From NCBI RefSeq assembly GCF_036324505.1, contig NC_086349.1:27299759-27363758 (forward strand): a DNA stretch of 64,000 nt, in the 5' to 3' direction. Of this stretch, positions 36,085 to 49,431 are shown piece by piece. How positions within the stretch are numbered: position 1 is the first letter of the stretch; each line of letters begins with the position of its first letter. Below the pieces are notes generated by a model. It saw only the letters and a program-made list of their open reading frames with translations. It was not told where the DNA came from and made no database searches. The position numbers and the translations under genes were made by a program. The DNA comes from Eleginops maclovinus. Its lineage: Eukaryota > Chordata > Actinopteri > Perciformes > Eleginopidae.

Positions 36085-36086
<2 letters not shown>
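35510..36086. other. Intergenic, no features recognised
   Basis: Nothing supported before the CA array. Confidence 0.4.

Positions 36087-36129
<43 letters not shown>
36087..36129. repeat. (CA)n microsatellite
   Basis: About 43 bp of CA dinucleotides preceded by C-rich sequence. Confidence 0.95.
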
Positions 36130-36131
<2 letters not shown>

Positions 36132-36959
36132 TGCTTATGTAATGCGTTGTGTCGGCGATGATAATACGACTTACTACGGTGGCAGTATTGTTTTTATTCA
36201 TTTATTTTGCATTGTTTGCTGCCTACATCTGAAAGAAGGGTTTAAAACGGAGATATGGTTTGGCATCTTCTACACAATGTTCTGTTCTTTGAGAATCGGA
36301 GTGTGGATGGAGTCATGGAGCCTCAAGGACATGTGACGAGCTAATCTTTGTGCGGTTTGATCCAGAACTTTAATGACATATGATGGGAGTCTCAAGTCTC
36401 TGACTCAAATTGAGAGGTTTTTTCTAAATCCTGCAAAATCGAGTAAAGCTAGATGCTGATGGATAGCAAAACTACAAACCAAGTCATAGTTGTGTCAGGT
36501 TATATAGCTGGACAACTGTGAGAAATATAAAAGCAGATAGTATTAGTATTTAAGTATCGGACTGACTTCTTTGTGCGAGTTAAGCATAAGTACATGTGTT
36601 TCACAAATTCAGCTGATATAACCTTGAAGAATATAAAACCTCCATGATCCAATACACACTGCTTCCATACCAGCATTTAGATTCATTGGCACAGAGTGGA
36701 GTGGAATCCAGAATCGTTAGATAGTACAAGATTCACATCCCTTCCCCTAAGACTAAATCCTCCTCCATCTCCTTTTCTCTATTCTACTTGTTCTGATTTA
36801 TTAAAGCTGAGAAAAAGAAGAAGAAGAAGAACCTTTCCTCATCTCCCTCTGGGAGATTCAGTTTCCCCTCACACGGTCAGTATAAAGATGCACATGAACA
36901 TGCATTATTTGTTATACAAGACACAGTACAAATACACACACAAGCATTTTTGAGAGGCA

Positions 36960-37035
36960 GCCAGTCGGTGCCGGTGCCAGGGAGCAATTGGGGGTTTGGT
37001 GCCTTGCTCAAGGGCACCTTCAGTCCAAAGGCCAA
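36960..37035 (-). mobile_element. SINE-related fragment
   Basis: GGTGCCTTGCTCAAGGGCAC matches the conserved body of the minus-strand SINE copies at 50113 and 60168; flanking sequence is diverged. Confidence 0.45.
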
Positions 37036-39077
37036 GTCCCTGACTGAGGCAATGGAGCAACTCATCCGAATCCTATTTGGGAGTTGATCTGTCATTGTTT
37101 ATTCTATTTTGATCCCAATTTGCTTCCAGCTTAAGCCTCATGTTGGAGAATATTAAGCAAGAAAAGCAGAAAAATATCTCCGTAAAACCTGAACAATTCA
37201 TAAAATGATAACTCTCCGCGGTCATTATGTAAGATGTGTGACTGGAAGCGTGTCCTGCGATGTGTCAAACAGTCGCCACGGGCCACACTTTGTCATACCG
37301 CTAAGTCACGGTGTAAATATTGGACTGCGTGGCATTCACTTGTCCCTGTCAGACACTGTCAGACTCAGCGAGGACGAACACACTCCATTTTAATCCAACT
37401 AAAGATCTCACCACTCCCTCAGGGACGTGTGTTTTAACCTTTACTGTATGTGACTTATTTAAAATAACAAGCATTCAATCACAAGTCAAACAATGTACCG
37501 ATGGCAGCCGACATATTATGCATTGCTGCCTCGTGTTGTTTGTGCACCTATAGTGGACAATAAATCTATAAGTGATGATGGCTTGAATAATAATGGTAAA
37601 CATACAGTTTAAGTGCACAAATAATGAAGATGTTGTTCAATATTGCTTTCTAATGCACCGAGGAACAGATCAGCACCGCTATAGACAGACCTACAGGAAG
37701 CCATCATGGTATATGCACTTAGTAAGAAAAACAATCATCTCTGATTTGGTCTAGCTTCCATAAAAGCAACTTGATTACTCTGCTGATTACTTTCTAGATA
37801 ATCAAAGTCCAAGGGGACGTCTTTAAATGTCATTTTCATCAGTCCAAAGCACGAGATATTCACTTCAATATGAAATAAGACAGAGAAAAGCAGGAAACCA
37901 CAGAGTTGAGACGCTGAAACTCTGATAGTTTTGCCTGAAAATTACTTCAACAATTTATTGATTATTGATAATAATAGTTTCCTGGGAATCCACTTAGTGT
38001 TGCAGCTCCAATGAGACATTAAATTGGGGAAGTTAAAAACATGATTTATAAAAATACTAATAATGTTGAGATATCTTTTTAAAACTACAGTTTGATATTG
38101 CTTTGATTACAGAATCAAACACTAGATTCAGGTAAATTATTAAAAGCGATAATAAAATATTTGCTAACATGAAGGAAATGTTGATCTCGAACGATTTCTA
38201 CCAAATTTTAAAGAGTGAGAAGATCAAACACCACAACACAGTTAAATTACATTTTATTTTCCATTTAACTTACAGCTGTATTCGGCCTAAAGTGAGGGAT
38301 TCATTTCCCAAAACCACTGTTTGGAAAGATCCATGATAGGACAAAATAACCAAAATTGTTGCAGATATTTTGTCAACAAATCGATGCAACAATTTTATGA
38401 TTTTCCCTCTGAGCTTCAGGAATGATACTTCAGGTTTCATTAATATGGGTCAGATTTACAGACTGAGGCTATAGATTATCTGCCAGCGGCTGCTTCTTCA
38501 CACCGTGCCGACACAGTGAGTTTGTAAATGTCAGCGCTAATGAGCTCACGAAGACGTCCGGCCCGCCAGGCGGTAAATGGCTGATCATCTGCTCCGACTA
38601 CAGCCCTCTCTGACTGACAGCCCTCCTCTCAGTGGCTTCACAGCTCAGTGTTTATGAAACGCTGCAGGGGAACCTGTCACACTGCCATTCGCTAAATACT
38701 GCGAAAAACACCTATTTACATTTCAGAAACGGAAGCGCGGCAGGAGGTCATGGCTGCTGGGGGTGAGGGGGATGAAACAATGATGACCGTGATGAGTTCA
38801 TCACCAGCGGTGGAAAGTCAACAGTGTTATAGGCTGTCTCCCTCTTGCAACAGAAGGAGAGGAAGTTAAAACAAAAGCTGCCAAAAGAATTGTAAAAGAA
38901 TCCCCAAACTGGGATCAGTAAAAGCGTTTTATACGCAGGCACATATTGAGGTACTTCGCTTTGGTATTTCTATGTTATGCTTCTTTATACTTCTACTCTA
39001 TGAACATTTCGAAGCACAATATTTGAATATTTACTCACTAGATTTATTGAGCAGATTGTTTACTTTGAAACTATAGT
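37036..39077. other. Intergenic, AT-rich
   Basis: No gene or repeat family recognised. Confidence 0.4.
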
Positions 39078-39395
39078 ATGAGGTGGTGCTGTGGCGCTGA
39101 TCTCGTTTATAAGATAAATCAATTATCTCGAGAACATGACGCCCGCATACAAGATGGCGCCGTGGACGTAAACAACAACAATGTGACGTCGGAGCTGTCT
39201 CCGTCTGACCAGACATCTAACACCTTCTTCATATTTCTGAACTCATTAGACCCTTTCTGACCAACAGAGAGATTGTTTTCTGGCATCACTTTAACATTTC
39301 ACGGGGAGAATCTGTATTTTGGTTTGAGGGCACACGCCCCCAGAGAGGGAGCAGAGACCTGATACTGGTTTACACTAAACCTAACATGTTATTAT
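39078..39395 (+). repeat. Dispersed repeat family R1, partial diverged copy
   Basis: The right half matches the other copies (CCCTTTCTGACCAACAGAGA, then GAGAATCTGTATTTTGGTTTG). The left part, about 39095-39200, is different. Confidence 0.65.
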
Positions 39396-39870
39396 TGAGT
39401 AAGAGACCTTGAGAGTAAGAATACTTGTTCCCTTACTTTAATGCCAGGGTTTAACTTGTTTATCCACACTTTGGTATCATTACTTTTACTGAGGTTAAAG
39501 ATCTGAGTATTTGTCCGCCTCTGTTTATCTACATCATCGTGAGGAGGTCCATGTCTCTGAAGTTGTTTCAAACGGTCCAATTCATCAGCGCAGAGGCTCA
39601 GAGACATGGGAGTCACAGATCAGCTCTCTCCTTTCACTCCAATCTGTCACAGTTAAGCTCTGCTCACACTCTGAGGGTCGCCTTCATTTGTTCCTCCGGT
39701 CACAGAAACACGCTCCAAACATCCATAGGGCTGCACAGTTAATCAAAATGTCATGGGAATTGGAATAGATTGGTGCAGGAATGAGTCCTCAACTTGAAAT
39801 GATTCAGCATTTCAGCACCACATGTTCCCTCGTCTGGAAGTCATATGAGATGTCCAAGCCTTATCTTCCC

Positions 39871-40380
39871 CAACATTAGCCTCCTTTAGCTTAGCGGTGG
39901 TGATGTGAAGTCATGTGACTGTGCTGTAGTTCCTTTATAGCCCAACATTAGCCGCCTTTAGCTTAGCGGTGGTGATGTGAAGTCATGTGACCGTGCTGTA
40001 GTTCCTCTATAGCCCAACATTAGCCTCCTTTAGCTTAGCGGTGGTGACGTGAAGTCATGTGACCGTGCTGTAGTTCCTTTATAGCCCAACATTAGCCGCC
40101 TTTAGCTTAGCGGTGGTGACGTGAAGTCATGTGACCGTGCTGTAGTTCCTTTATAGCCCTACATTAGCCTCCTTTAGCTTAGCGGTGGTGATGTGAAGTC
40201 ATGTGACCGTGCTGTAGTTCCTTTATAGCCCAACATTAGCCTCCTTTAGCTTAGCGGTGGTGACGTGAAGTCATGTGACTGTGCTGTAGTTCCTATATAG
40301 CCCAACATTAGCCGCCTTTAGCTTAGCGGTGGTGACGTGAAGTCATGTGACCGTGCTGCAGTTTCTTTAATGCCTAACGT
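39871..40380. repeat. 72-bp tandem repeat, seven copies
   Basis: Unit begins CAACATTAGCCTCCTTTAGC and contains GGTGACGTGAAGTCATGTGA. Copies differ by single bases (CTCC/CGCC, GATG/GACG, GACT/GACC). Period measured from 39871 to 39943 is 72 bp. Confidence 0.95.
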
Positions 40381-41828
40381 TAGCTTGTTGATTCTGGAGA
40401 TTGCATTTATGCTTCAAAAAGTATAAAAATCCGTCTGAACCAAAGTAATAAAGTCTATGTTCTGCATTTTTTCTAAATCACAATCACGCAGACCTAGATA
40501 CATATTTTCCTTGTGTCGTCATGCATTGTGTCTCAGGCGTTTGTTTGTTAAATTAAACAATGCTGATTCGACCCAGTCTGCTCACTCAGGCTTGGTGGAA
40601 GCACTGGAGCTGAAAGGCCAGCGAACTTCAGAGAGAGAGAGCGTCAGTGTACACTGAGCTGAGCAAAACTTTTTCTGATTAATGCAAGCTTTAAATCTTC
40701 CAGGCGTGACGGATTCTGTCAAAGTGCTTGCATGAGATAAATACATCTTCTGCACAGATCTGAGTAGTGCAAATGTTTCATTCCTAGGTCTACTTGTGCA
40801 GCTATCAGTCTGGAAACATGCACCCAGAAAACTGTCTTCTGAGATCCGATTAAGAATACAGAATGGGCTTTTGCAATGAACTCCGTTGCTGGTTCATGAG
40901 ATACAACTGGCTGAAACAATTGCAGTCTTTTTAACCCAACAGTTGTAACACATATGAAGATATAAGTAACTCCATAAAGGTCAGAGTTGTCTTTAAGAAA
41001 AGTAAAAGTAAGTTATGAAATCTCTGCAGAAACAACACCTAAAGTATTATTATATTCTTGCAGGAGTCGTAGCTTTACTACACTGCATTTGTTATAAATG
41101 GTTCCAAATAAACTGAGTGTACTGGGCTTTAGCAAATCTGACAGTAAATATGATTCATTGGTCCCAGAACTCTTCTTCATTGTGCTTACAGTGGAGTTTC
41201 TGGATTTGAGTGGCACTATAACGGGTCCTTTCCTGAGCCTCCTCCTCTCAGACTGACTGCTGTGCTGACTGCATAGCAACGAAGCCTCAACCTGACTGAC
41301 TGAGTCCTTGAGAGTCCGTGCTGCCCAGCCTCTGTTTCTCATTTTACATCTGAATATGGTCCGTATTAACAGACTGTAATAATGTGTCAGGGTAATTTAT
41401 GACCTCTCCGAAGTTATTAAGCACCTGTCAGCTCAGAATGAACTCCTCATCTCGGCTCATGATTTATTTCTTTCATGTGTCTATAGTGTTGGACGATAGG
41501 ACTGGAAATACTAAGAACGGTAGAAATGTGTCCAAGGGTAGACATATAGACGGAGTGGTGCAGGAATGAGTCGGCATTAAAACACATCTGGTTCTCTTGT
41601 CTTGAGGCTAATTGGTTTTTGGAATAGGTTTTTGGTTAGATGCCTGAAAAAAGGTCTGTGGTTAACACAAGCTGCAGAGATACGGTGGTACCTTTAGTGT
41701 TGGCCTACACAAATATGTCCTCCCTGCACCACTCTTATCACTTCCAACGCCGTAATGATTCTCAAGTGAACTATGGATGACTTGAATGAAGCTGCTCTTC
41801 AAAGTGACTTGTTTGTGCAGACGAAAAA
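40381..41828. other. Intergenic, no features recognised
   Basis: Nothing supported. Confidence 0.4.
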
Positions 41829-41952
41829 TGAAGAAGAACAAGAAGAAGAAGCAGAAGAAGCAGAAGAAGAAGAACAAGAAGAAGAACAAGAACAAGAAGA
41901 AGAAGAAGAAGAAGCAGAAGACAAAGAAGAAGAAGAAGAAGAAGAAGAAGAG
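41829..41952. repeat. (GAA)n-rich trinucleotide repeat
   Basis: GAA units with CAA and GCA interruptions. The acidic Glu-rich open frame across it is a repeat artefact. Confidence 0.9.
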
Positions 41953-42569
41953 TTGTTTTTTATTGTGCTTTATATTACACTGACTCAGAAGTTAGGCTGG
42001 TATTTATTTATTAACCATGAAACCTGTAACACATGAAGAACAATAAGCCTTTTGATGGCATTACAAAGTAAATGTCATGAAGTCCAGTATGGTTATTCTA
42101 AAGCTGGTTCTATATAGCCTTCATCTTTTTCTTTTCATCAGATGTGAGTGCACGTTGTCTTGTTGTTCTCAAACCCTAAATCTCTCATTTCATTCTCCTG
42201 TTGTAAATCCTGAAAGGCACAATCCCTATAATGCTTTCCATCTGTCAATCCTGCTTTGTGTATTTCTACTCAATACGAATTGTCCTCATCTTGTGCTTGG
42301 GATTATTTTTCTGACAATTGAAGGATTTTCATTTCTACAGCTGCAGTAGTCTGGAAGACCACATGATGAATGCACTGCAGACAATAAATAACATTTAAGG
42401 TGCAATGACAACATGGAGATGTACTGATGTAGTTCAACCCTGCAGTGGGAAATAGCTTTTGCTTACTGTACTGTGACGAGCACTCTCAAACCCACAGAAC
42501 CCCCCCAGTGAGGTTCACCCTCCAGTGAGGGCGGCTGGCGGTTAAATGTTGATGTTTACTGCCTTTCAG

Positions 42570-44542
42570 ATGGGAAATGCTTCAGACACATCTGCTGTGT
42601 TTGCCTCCACCATCTCGAAGGAGCACGACATCATCATGGGCTCCCTCTACAGCGTGTTTTGTGAGTGCACACAACAGACAGGATCCCTCTCCTTCCCCCT
42701 GAACCCCCCAAGTGAACGCTCTCTCTCTGTTCACAGGTGTACTGTCCCTCATAGGAAACTGCGTCCTGCTGCTTGTTGCGTATCACAAGCGGTCCACCCT
42801 GAAGCCCGCTGAGTTCTTCATCATAAATCTCTCCATCAGTGACCTCGGGATGACGCTCTCTTTATTCCCGTTGGCAATACCATCAGCGTTCATACACAGG
42901 TACGCCCCTCCATTACTCTCTTCAAACAATTGTAATCAGCAACTATTTTACTATCAAATTCACCAAGCCTTCCCTGATTGCTTTGCTCTCCTTTTTAATT
43001 TCATCATCAAATGATCTGCATAGTTCAACATGGGTTAAAACAAACAAACAAACACAGTAATTGACCCCTTCTGCGGAGCATCCCAATCAACCATAATTGG
43101 GCTTCGTGAATCAAAACGAGGTAGAAAACAAAGTGATTACGAGAGGGGGAAATTATTAAATGATAGTAAAATGCAAAGATAGATGTTTGGTTTTATTTCC
43201 ATAGCAATGATTTCCTGCCGGAGCACAGGAGACGTTTCACTGTGCCAGTAAAGAGGCTCTGGAGCTCTGGCTTTATGCATCCTTGCAGCTGCACATACAG
43301 TTTGTGTTTTATGGGATAAAGATTTAAGCCAATTCCAGGAAGAGAGAATGAAAAGGCTGCCAACAAAGGATCGAAAATGTTTTTCTGCCGTCAATCCAAA
43401 TCCTAAAGAACAGTCTGTTGTTGTTTTGGAGGATGAATATATTTGAGATTTGGGGACCTTGGCGTTTAGGAAATCACTTTGTCCTGATTGGAGCCAAAAT
43501 AAGATTATTTAGAGACTCCTTCATTTTTAATATTATCAATATTTGTTTATTTTGCACAGGTTTGTAATTGATTATCACCTCCGGCAATTATCATTTGGGT
43601 GTGCTTATTTGGTATTTAGTCAATGACAGTGACGGTGAGCTGGCTCAGATATTTGGTCTTGACCTTATGGTCGAGGTTTAGCTATGGTTAGTTTAATTAA
43701 ACATCGTTAAACTCAACTTCAGCCCAGCTTCTTTCTTTGGAATGCATCACAGCAATGAGCCAAACTTAGGCTCATAGCGGCTTTATTTATTGGGAGCTCA
43801 GTCTTCCCTTAAATAATCAGCAGATTAATAAAAAAGGATGTTAGTTATAGTTTTTGTCTCCATTATCTGTCTCTTTTGTCCTCTGTGTACAGGTGGCTGT
43901 TTGGAGAGCTCACCTGTCAGCTCTATGCCATGTGTGGAGTTCTGTTTGGTCTCTGCAGCCTGACTAACCTCACGGCCCTCTCCCTGGTGTGCTGCCTTAA
44001 AGTCTGCTTCCCTAACCACGGTGAGGGGGTCAAGAGCTGCTCATCATGATACTACAACAGCAAGAGAAACCAAATGACGACAATAACTGCAAAGCTTGTT
44101 TTTGTATCTCCCGTCCCTCAGGTAACAAGTTCTCCTCGTCACACGCCCGCCTCCTGGTGGTGGGGGTCTGGTGCTACGCCTCAGTGTTTGCCGTGGGGCC
44201 CCTGGCGCAGTGGGGCCGTTACGGTCCTGAACCTTACGGCACAGCCTGCTGCATCGACTGGCGGGCTCCAAACTACGAGCTGTCAGCGCTGTCTTACATC
44301 GTCTGCCTCTTCCTGTTCTGCTACACTCTGCCCTGCACCGTCATCTTCCTCTCCTACACCTTCATCCTGCTGACGGTGCGGGGGTCCCGTCAGGCCGTGC
44401 AGCAGCATGTGTGTCCCCCTCAGACGAGGACCACCAACGCACACTCTCTCATTGTCAAGGTCAGAGGACGTGTGTGTGTGTCGCTTCAACATGACTGACT
44501 AGGTTCTGCAGCTGACATGATTGTAGCAGGATATCGGAGCTC

Positions 44543-44590
<48 letters not shown>

Positions 44591-45555
44591 GGGCAATCAT
44601 TTCTCCCATGTTCTCCAATCTCCACTATTTGAATAGGTTTAAACAAAGTACAAATGAACCTGAAAATGTGCACATTACGTCTCTAAGCTCTGTATGCGTC
44701 TCTCTGAACGACACACAAACCAACTCACACACAGTTAGAAACAGGTCAGAGGGCCTTGGTTTTACAGTGTCCACAGACAGCAGTTTCCTGGGTGATCCTT
44801 CTGACCTTAACTCCTCCCTACGGGGGTCTTTATACCGAATAACCTTCCACCTGTGCTCCCATTATAATGACTAGGACCAGAACTCGTTGCCTCCTGTGAC
44901 CCGGCGCTGAGGTTGAACAGCATGAGTCCTCAGTAGGGAGGGGGGCTAATGAAAGCTGATAACGGCCCCTCACTCAGCTGATAACGAATGGTGCAGTGTG
45001 TGTCCATGAACTGAGTGTGTTTCCTCCCCACAGCTATCAGTAGCAGTGTGTATCGGCTTCCTGGGTGCCTGGACTCCGTATGCCATCGTGGCCATGTGGG
45101 CTGCTTTCGGAGATGCCACGCTGGTGCCTCCTGAGGCCTTCGCCATCGCCGCCGTGTGTGCCAAGTCCTCCACCATCTACAACCCTCTGGTCTACCTGCT
45201 GTGTAAACCTAACTTTCGGGAGTGTCTGTACAGAGACACGTCTATGATACGAAAGAGGATCTACAGGGGGAGTCCGATGTTAGAACCCAAAGAACGCTTC
45301 GCCTCGCAGCAGAAACAGGACGTGAGCCTCTCAACGCGCTTCTCAAACGGACAGCAGGAGAGCTACGGGGCGCTTCTGCACTGCACTGCAGCGCCGGGTC
45401 ATGTGGACGCACCCCAAAGGACCGCCTGCATCCTGACTGCCTCCCCCTTCAGAGAGGTGTCTGCCAGCTCTCCACCAAACCACAGGCTGAATTCGTCAAG
45501 TGGAACTCCTTCTTTCATGAGGCAAACCGGAGAGGACAGGTGCTTGGAAAGATAG
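42570..45555 (+). CDS. Neuropsin-like (Opn5-group) non-visual opsin
   Basis: Five exons join in phase: 42570-42660, 42737-42899, 43893-44020, 44122-44459 and 45034-45555, giving 413 residues. The ATG follows a CAG acceptor-like site, so an untranslated 5' exon is likely. Seven membrane segments are visible. K284 in AAVCAKSSTIYNPLVY is the retinal Schiff-base lysine, followed by the NPxxY motif (290-294). C93 and C170 form the expected extracellular disulphide. E164 is at the Glu181 position of rhodopsin and Y96 at the Glu113 position, as in OPN5. GPEPYGTACCIDW resembles the matching loop of OPN5. Oddly, the E/DRY motif at the end of helix 3 is replaced by V117-C118-C119 within SLVCCLKVC. The C-terminal tail (from about 305) is long and Ser/Thr-rich, suiting kinase and arrestin control. 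The teleost opn6, opn7, opn8 and opn9 genes are candidates; I cannot choose between them. It should bind retinal and signal through a G protein, though the missing DRY makes coupling uncertain. Confidence 0.88.
42900..43892. other. Opsin intron 2
   Basis: About 1 kb, no further features recognised. Confidence 0.5.
44550..44589. repeat. (TG)n microsatellite in opsin intron 4
   Basis: About 40 bp of TG dinucleotides. Confidence 0.95.
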
Positions 45556-45676
45556 AGGGAGCACGGACAGCAGAACCACAAAGGGCCTTCACAGGTTACA
45601 CTGCCCACAAGACTGTAAGAAGAACAAGACCACAGGCGGGCACGGACCTTTAGTGGAATACTTTTTTAAGGACAAC

Positions 45677-45682
45677 AATAAA
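45677..45682 (+). terminator. Polyadenylation signal of the opsin gene
   Basis: AATAAA about 120 bases after the opsin stop codon. Confidence 0.6.
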
Positions 45683-48600
45683 GAGCCCCTTTATGGAGGT
45701 TCAAGAAATCTGAGAATATTTAAATGTTAGTGTGAAATGTGTTTCCTGTTTGGTTTCAACGTGCAGTAAAGGAATAGAACTGGATGTTGCCGGAGCAAAG
45801 TGCGTGACATAACATTTCATTTGCTGATAAACCATGTATTATCCGGGCCAGGACTTCCTCCTCGCTGCGCAGCTTGTCCGATTAACAACTTGAGATGCAA
45901 GAGTGGAGTGGAAGTCTCAGCTCTATAAAAAGATGTCTACATACGGGGGCGGATAGATACATGTGAAGCGCATGAAAAGAGGGTTCCAGGATTATATTCA
46001 TGACAAGAATTTCCTTCTCTTTTCACACGGACTGTTTACCTGCATGCAACCAAAGCCTGCTAGAATGTGATTGGTCTATACTGATCGGACTACAAAAGGA
46101 CAAAACCAGGACTACAAATTCAATACCAAAACCCTGTCCTGTTGCCTAAAGACTTGGCAATTATTGTGGATATGTAGGTATTAAACCCCCGCCCCCACCC
46201 CACAAGCCTGAATATGGATTACGTAACCAGTGGATCCATCATCAGAGTGAAGTCAAACTGACAGCTGCGGTTTTGTGTGAGGAATAATTAGCTGCTTCTT
46301 TTGGTGGCTGCTTTAAGCCTCCAGGGGCCGATTATTTAATGCTATAAATAAAGCTTTAGACGGAGTCTTATTTTTACTTTGCTGTAGCCTGTGGCCCCCC
46401 CCCCGCCCACACTATTTCATGGAAAGAAGACATTTAAATGTGGACAATTAATTCACATATTTAGGCAAATATTGTGACTGAAAATGAGACTTGTTTGTTG
46501 AGAAAAACACATTTTCTTTTAGAATATTCCTTAGGATTCATCTGGATTAAATTAGGATTAATAATAAAGGGGCTTCGCTATACCAAGGTGATAAACCCTC
46601 TAATAAGACCAAGAAGAAACGGGGTGTCCAGGCGACTAACACCGAGCTGTGAGAATATTTAAAGCAAGTCAATATTTCCCTCATTGATAATTAAATCACT
46701 TCTTTAATGGTTGTGATTTGAATAATTGGACAGACGTTTAAACGCATATTGGATTAAAGTAAATAAATAGTAAAAAGTTATTGAATTAAAGAAACTTTGA
46801 AAGAAACGTTTTATTTCTAACTGTGTTTGATCCTTTAAAGGCTGACTGAGTTCCTCTATTTAATTATCTCTGAGTGAGTGTTTCTTTGAAGGCTCTAACT
46901 CCAGGGCACACCGGGTTTCAATTCAAAGCCAATCCAATTTTCTACAAAGGAGCGTGTTCACTTTATTGGCGACGCCTCTGTGTGGTCTTTAATTCAAATT
47001 CCTGAGAGGAACTTTAGATCACTTTTTGAAACAAAAGCTTTCATGTTTTAGGAGACAAGTCAAACAATAAACACTGCAGGACTTTACAACCTGCACTGAA
47101 GGGCAAAGTGTCGAGGTCAAAGTATGAAGGAAACGTAAGCTGATCACTATACTTCACTTTTAGTTTTTAGATATGGGATGCAAACTTACAGAGACCCCAC
47201 AAAGAGATATTAACAACATACAAATCACACTATTAAGCGTCTTGGAATATGCTTATGACCGCGATATATAACATAAGCAAATTATGCAGTTAAACTCCAT
47301 CTTTGTTCTGACTCTCTGCCAAACCCTCTGACTTCAGAAAATACAAATCAACACCAAATTGTAAAACGGAAAAGCAATTATAACAATTGTGTGTCGACAC
47401 CTAATTTATACGCAAAATAATGAGATGTATGTATTGATTTTATTCCCAGTGAAGCTCAGCACAAGTTCCTTCAGAAGGACTGGGTGTATATTCACTCACC
47501 CCCCAGCTGCATTAAACAGCTCCTTATGGCTGTTCTCTTTCAACCAATTACATTTCACCACGATCTCCAGCAGCCAATCATCGTGCTGCAGTCAAACTTC
47601 AAAATGGTCCTCCTCTCTCCTGCAGTCAGCTGTGATGTCAGGTGTTTATGCTGTGGCCCCCCTCCACCCCACCCACCTCCATTCATCATATCCAGAGCCA
47701 GGAGAGCTAACCCAAAGTCCTCATCACATCTCCTCCTTACATCCAGATCTTCAACCTCCTCACCAGTGTCTAAACGCCAAGGGGTGGGGGGTTTCCTATG
47801 TACTCACGGCACCTCCTAAGATATACCATATCAGGATAGGGGTCTAATCGCCAAAGATAACTCTCTCCTGATTGAACTTTCCATGAATTCAATTCAATTT
47901 GTCTGAACTCAGGAACAAATCTGTTGTTCGGACCGTTCCCTTTTATTCATCCTCTGAATGAATGAGGTGTTTAGGTTGGAGACGTTAATGTGAGAAAGCA
48001 CACTCTCTCCAGGACTCTTATTTAATGCACTGCTTCCACGCTGTGCAGCTTTTCCACATCGTTGTTCGGCCCCAGCATTGTACGAGGAGCACTTTGAGCA
48101 AAATCATGATGACAGCAAAGCTACAGCTGGGGGGGGGGGCAACAATTTGAAGATTATGTGCATGTGCATCTTCACAATGCACACATGAGAAGGAGAGAAT
48201 CTAAGAACACAGAAATGTGTATTTCAAAGAGTGGACTTCTTATCAGATTCAGCGTAACTCTATCACTCCACACAGAGACGTTTGATGGTCCAGAGCATCA
48301 GGACACCATCAAGTGAAATAAAGGGCTGTCCAACTCGATTTAAGGAATTATAATGCAATTTTGTCGAATAAACAACAGACTGTTAAAGTGTATTCATCCA
48401 GAAACAATCATGAAAAAGCATCACTTTGAATCTTGTGTTTACCAGAGCCGGGCTCTTGTGTCTTGTAAATGAGTCATTCAGCCTGAAAAAAAGACAGATT
48501 GACTAAAGAAATCTTCATCAAAACAACTAATGAGTTTACTAATCAACAAAGAAGGGGCATGTTGGGACAGAATAAACAACCTACAATCTTACATTTTCAT

Positions 48601-49431
48601 TACCCAGGTCAGGGAAACCTAAAATTGGAGTCAAGGTATTGGCAACCATGCTGTTAAATATTTCCAGAGCTAAATTAAATATATATCTGCCGTGCGAGCA
48701 GGGAGTCCGGACAAATGTGCATAAATTATTGACTAAAATGCAAAGTACATTTCTTTTTCCAAATGAAATAAGAAAATGTCTGAAGGATGAGCCTTTCACT
48801 CAAAAAAGAATTGAGGCTAGCGTTGAGAAGCAGCCAGAGAGAGAATGAAAACAAAACTAACTGATATACGACACACAATATAATCTGAGTTTCTCTAAAC
48901 CCATAAATCTGAAACAGTGTTCTTTGCCCAGTCTGTGATCACTGGGACTTTTTTGTGTGTGTTTCTTCTGGAGAAAGAGGGCTTTTTTCCATCTGTCTCC
49001 CAACAGATGGAAACTTTACAGTCAACACGATTATCAATATTATCCAATGCATGTCTGCCGTCACAGATGGAGTTTATTTAGCACAACAGACAAATAAAGA
49101 AAGGCTTCAATTAGCAGCTGCTTCAAAAGATAATGCAGTATCCAGAACATTGCACATCCTCATCCTCATCCTTTAGCTCACTCTCTCTTTTGAAATCCAG
49201 ACCATGACCTGCCACACCAGCTGTTCTTGTGCAGTCACACGACCCCGGGCTCACAGTTAACGCAGAACACAAATCGTTCTTGGCATAGTAACATTTATCG
49301 TCCTGACATCGCTGCCTCGACGGGGACTTCAGGACTATTTGTGTTCTGAAGTATTTTTGTGTGGGGGGTAGAAAGCAAGCAAGCGAAGAAAGTAAGATAG
49401 AAAAAGAAGTGTTGAGGCTTTTTCATCCTAC
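45683..49431. other. Intergenic, mostly AT-rich
   Basis: No coding exon recognised on either strand. Short C- and G-runs occur at 46396-46404 and 48129-48138. Confidence 0.4.

Noticed and set aside
41773..42036. Acidic 87-residue frame starting MDDLNEAALQ
   Set aside because: Most of it is a GAA repeat; no splice context or homology recognised.
45222..45653. 143-residue frame overlapping the last opsin exon
   Set aside because: Shadow frame; the opsin frame carries the membrane helices and the retinal lysine.
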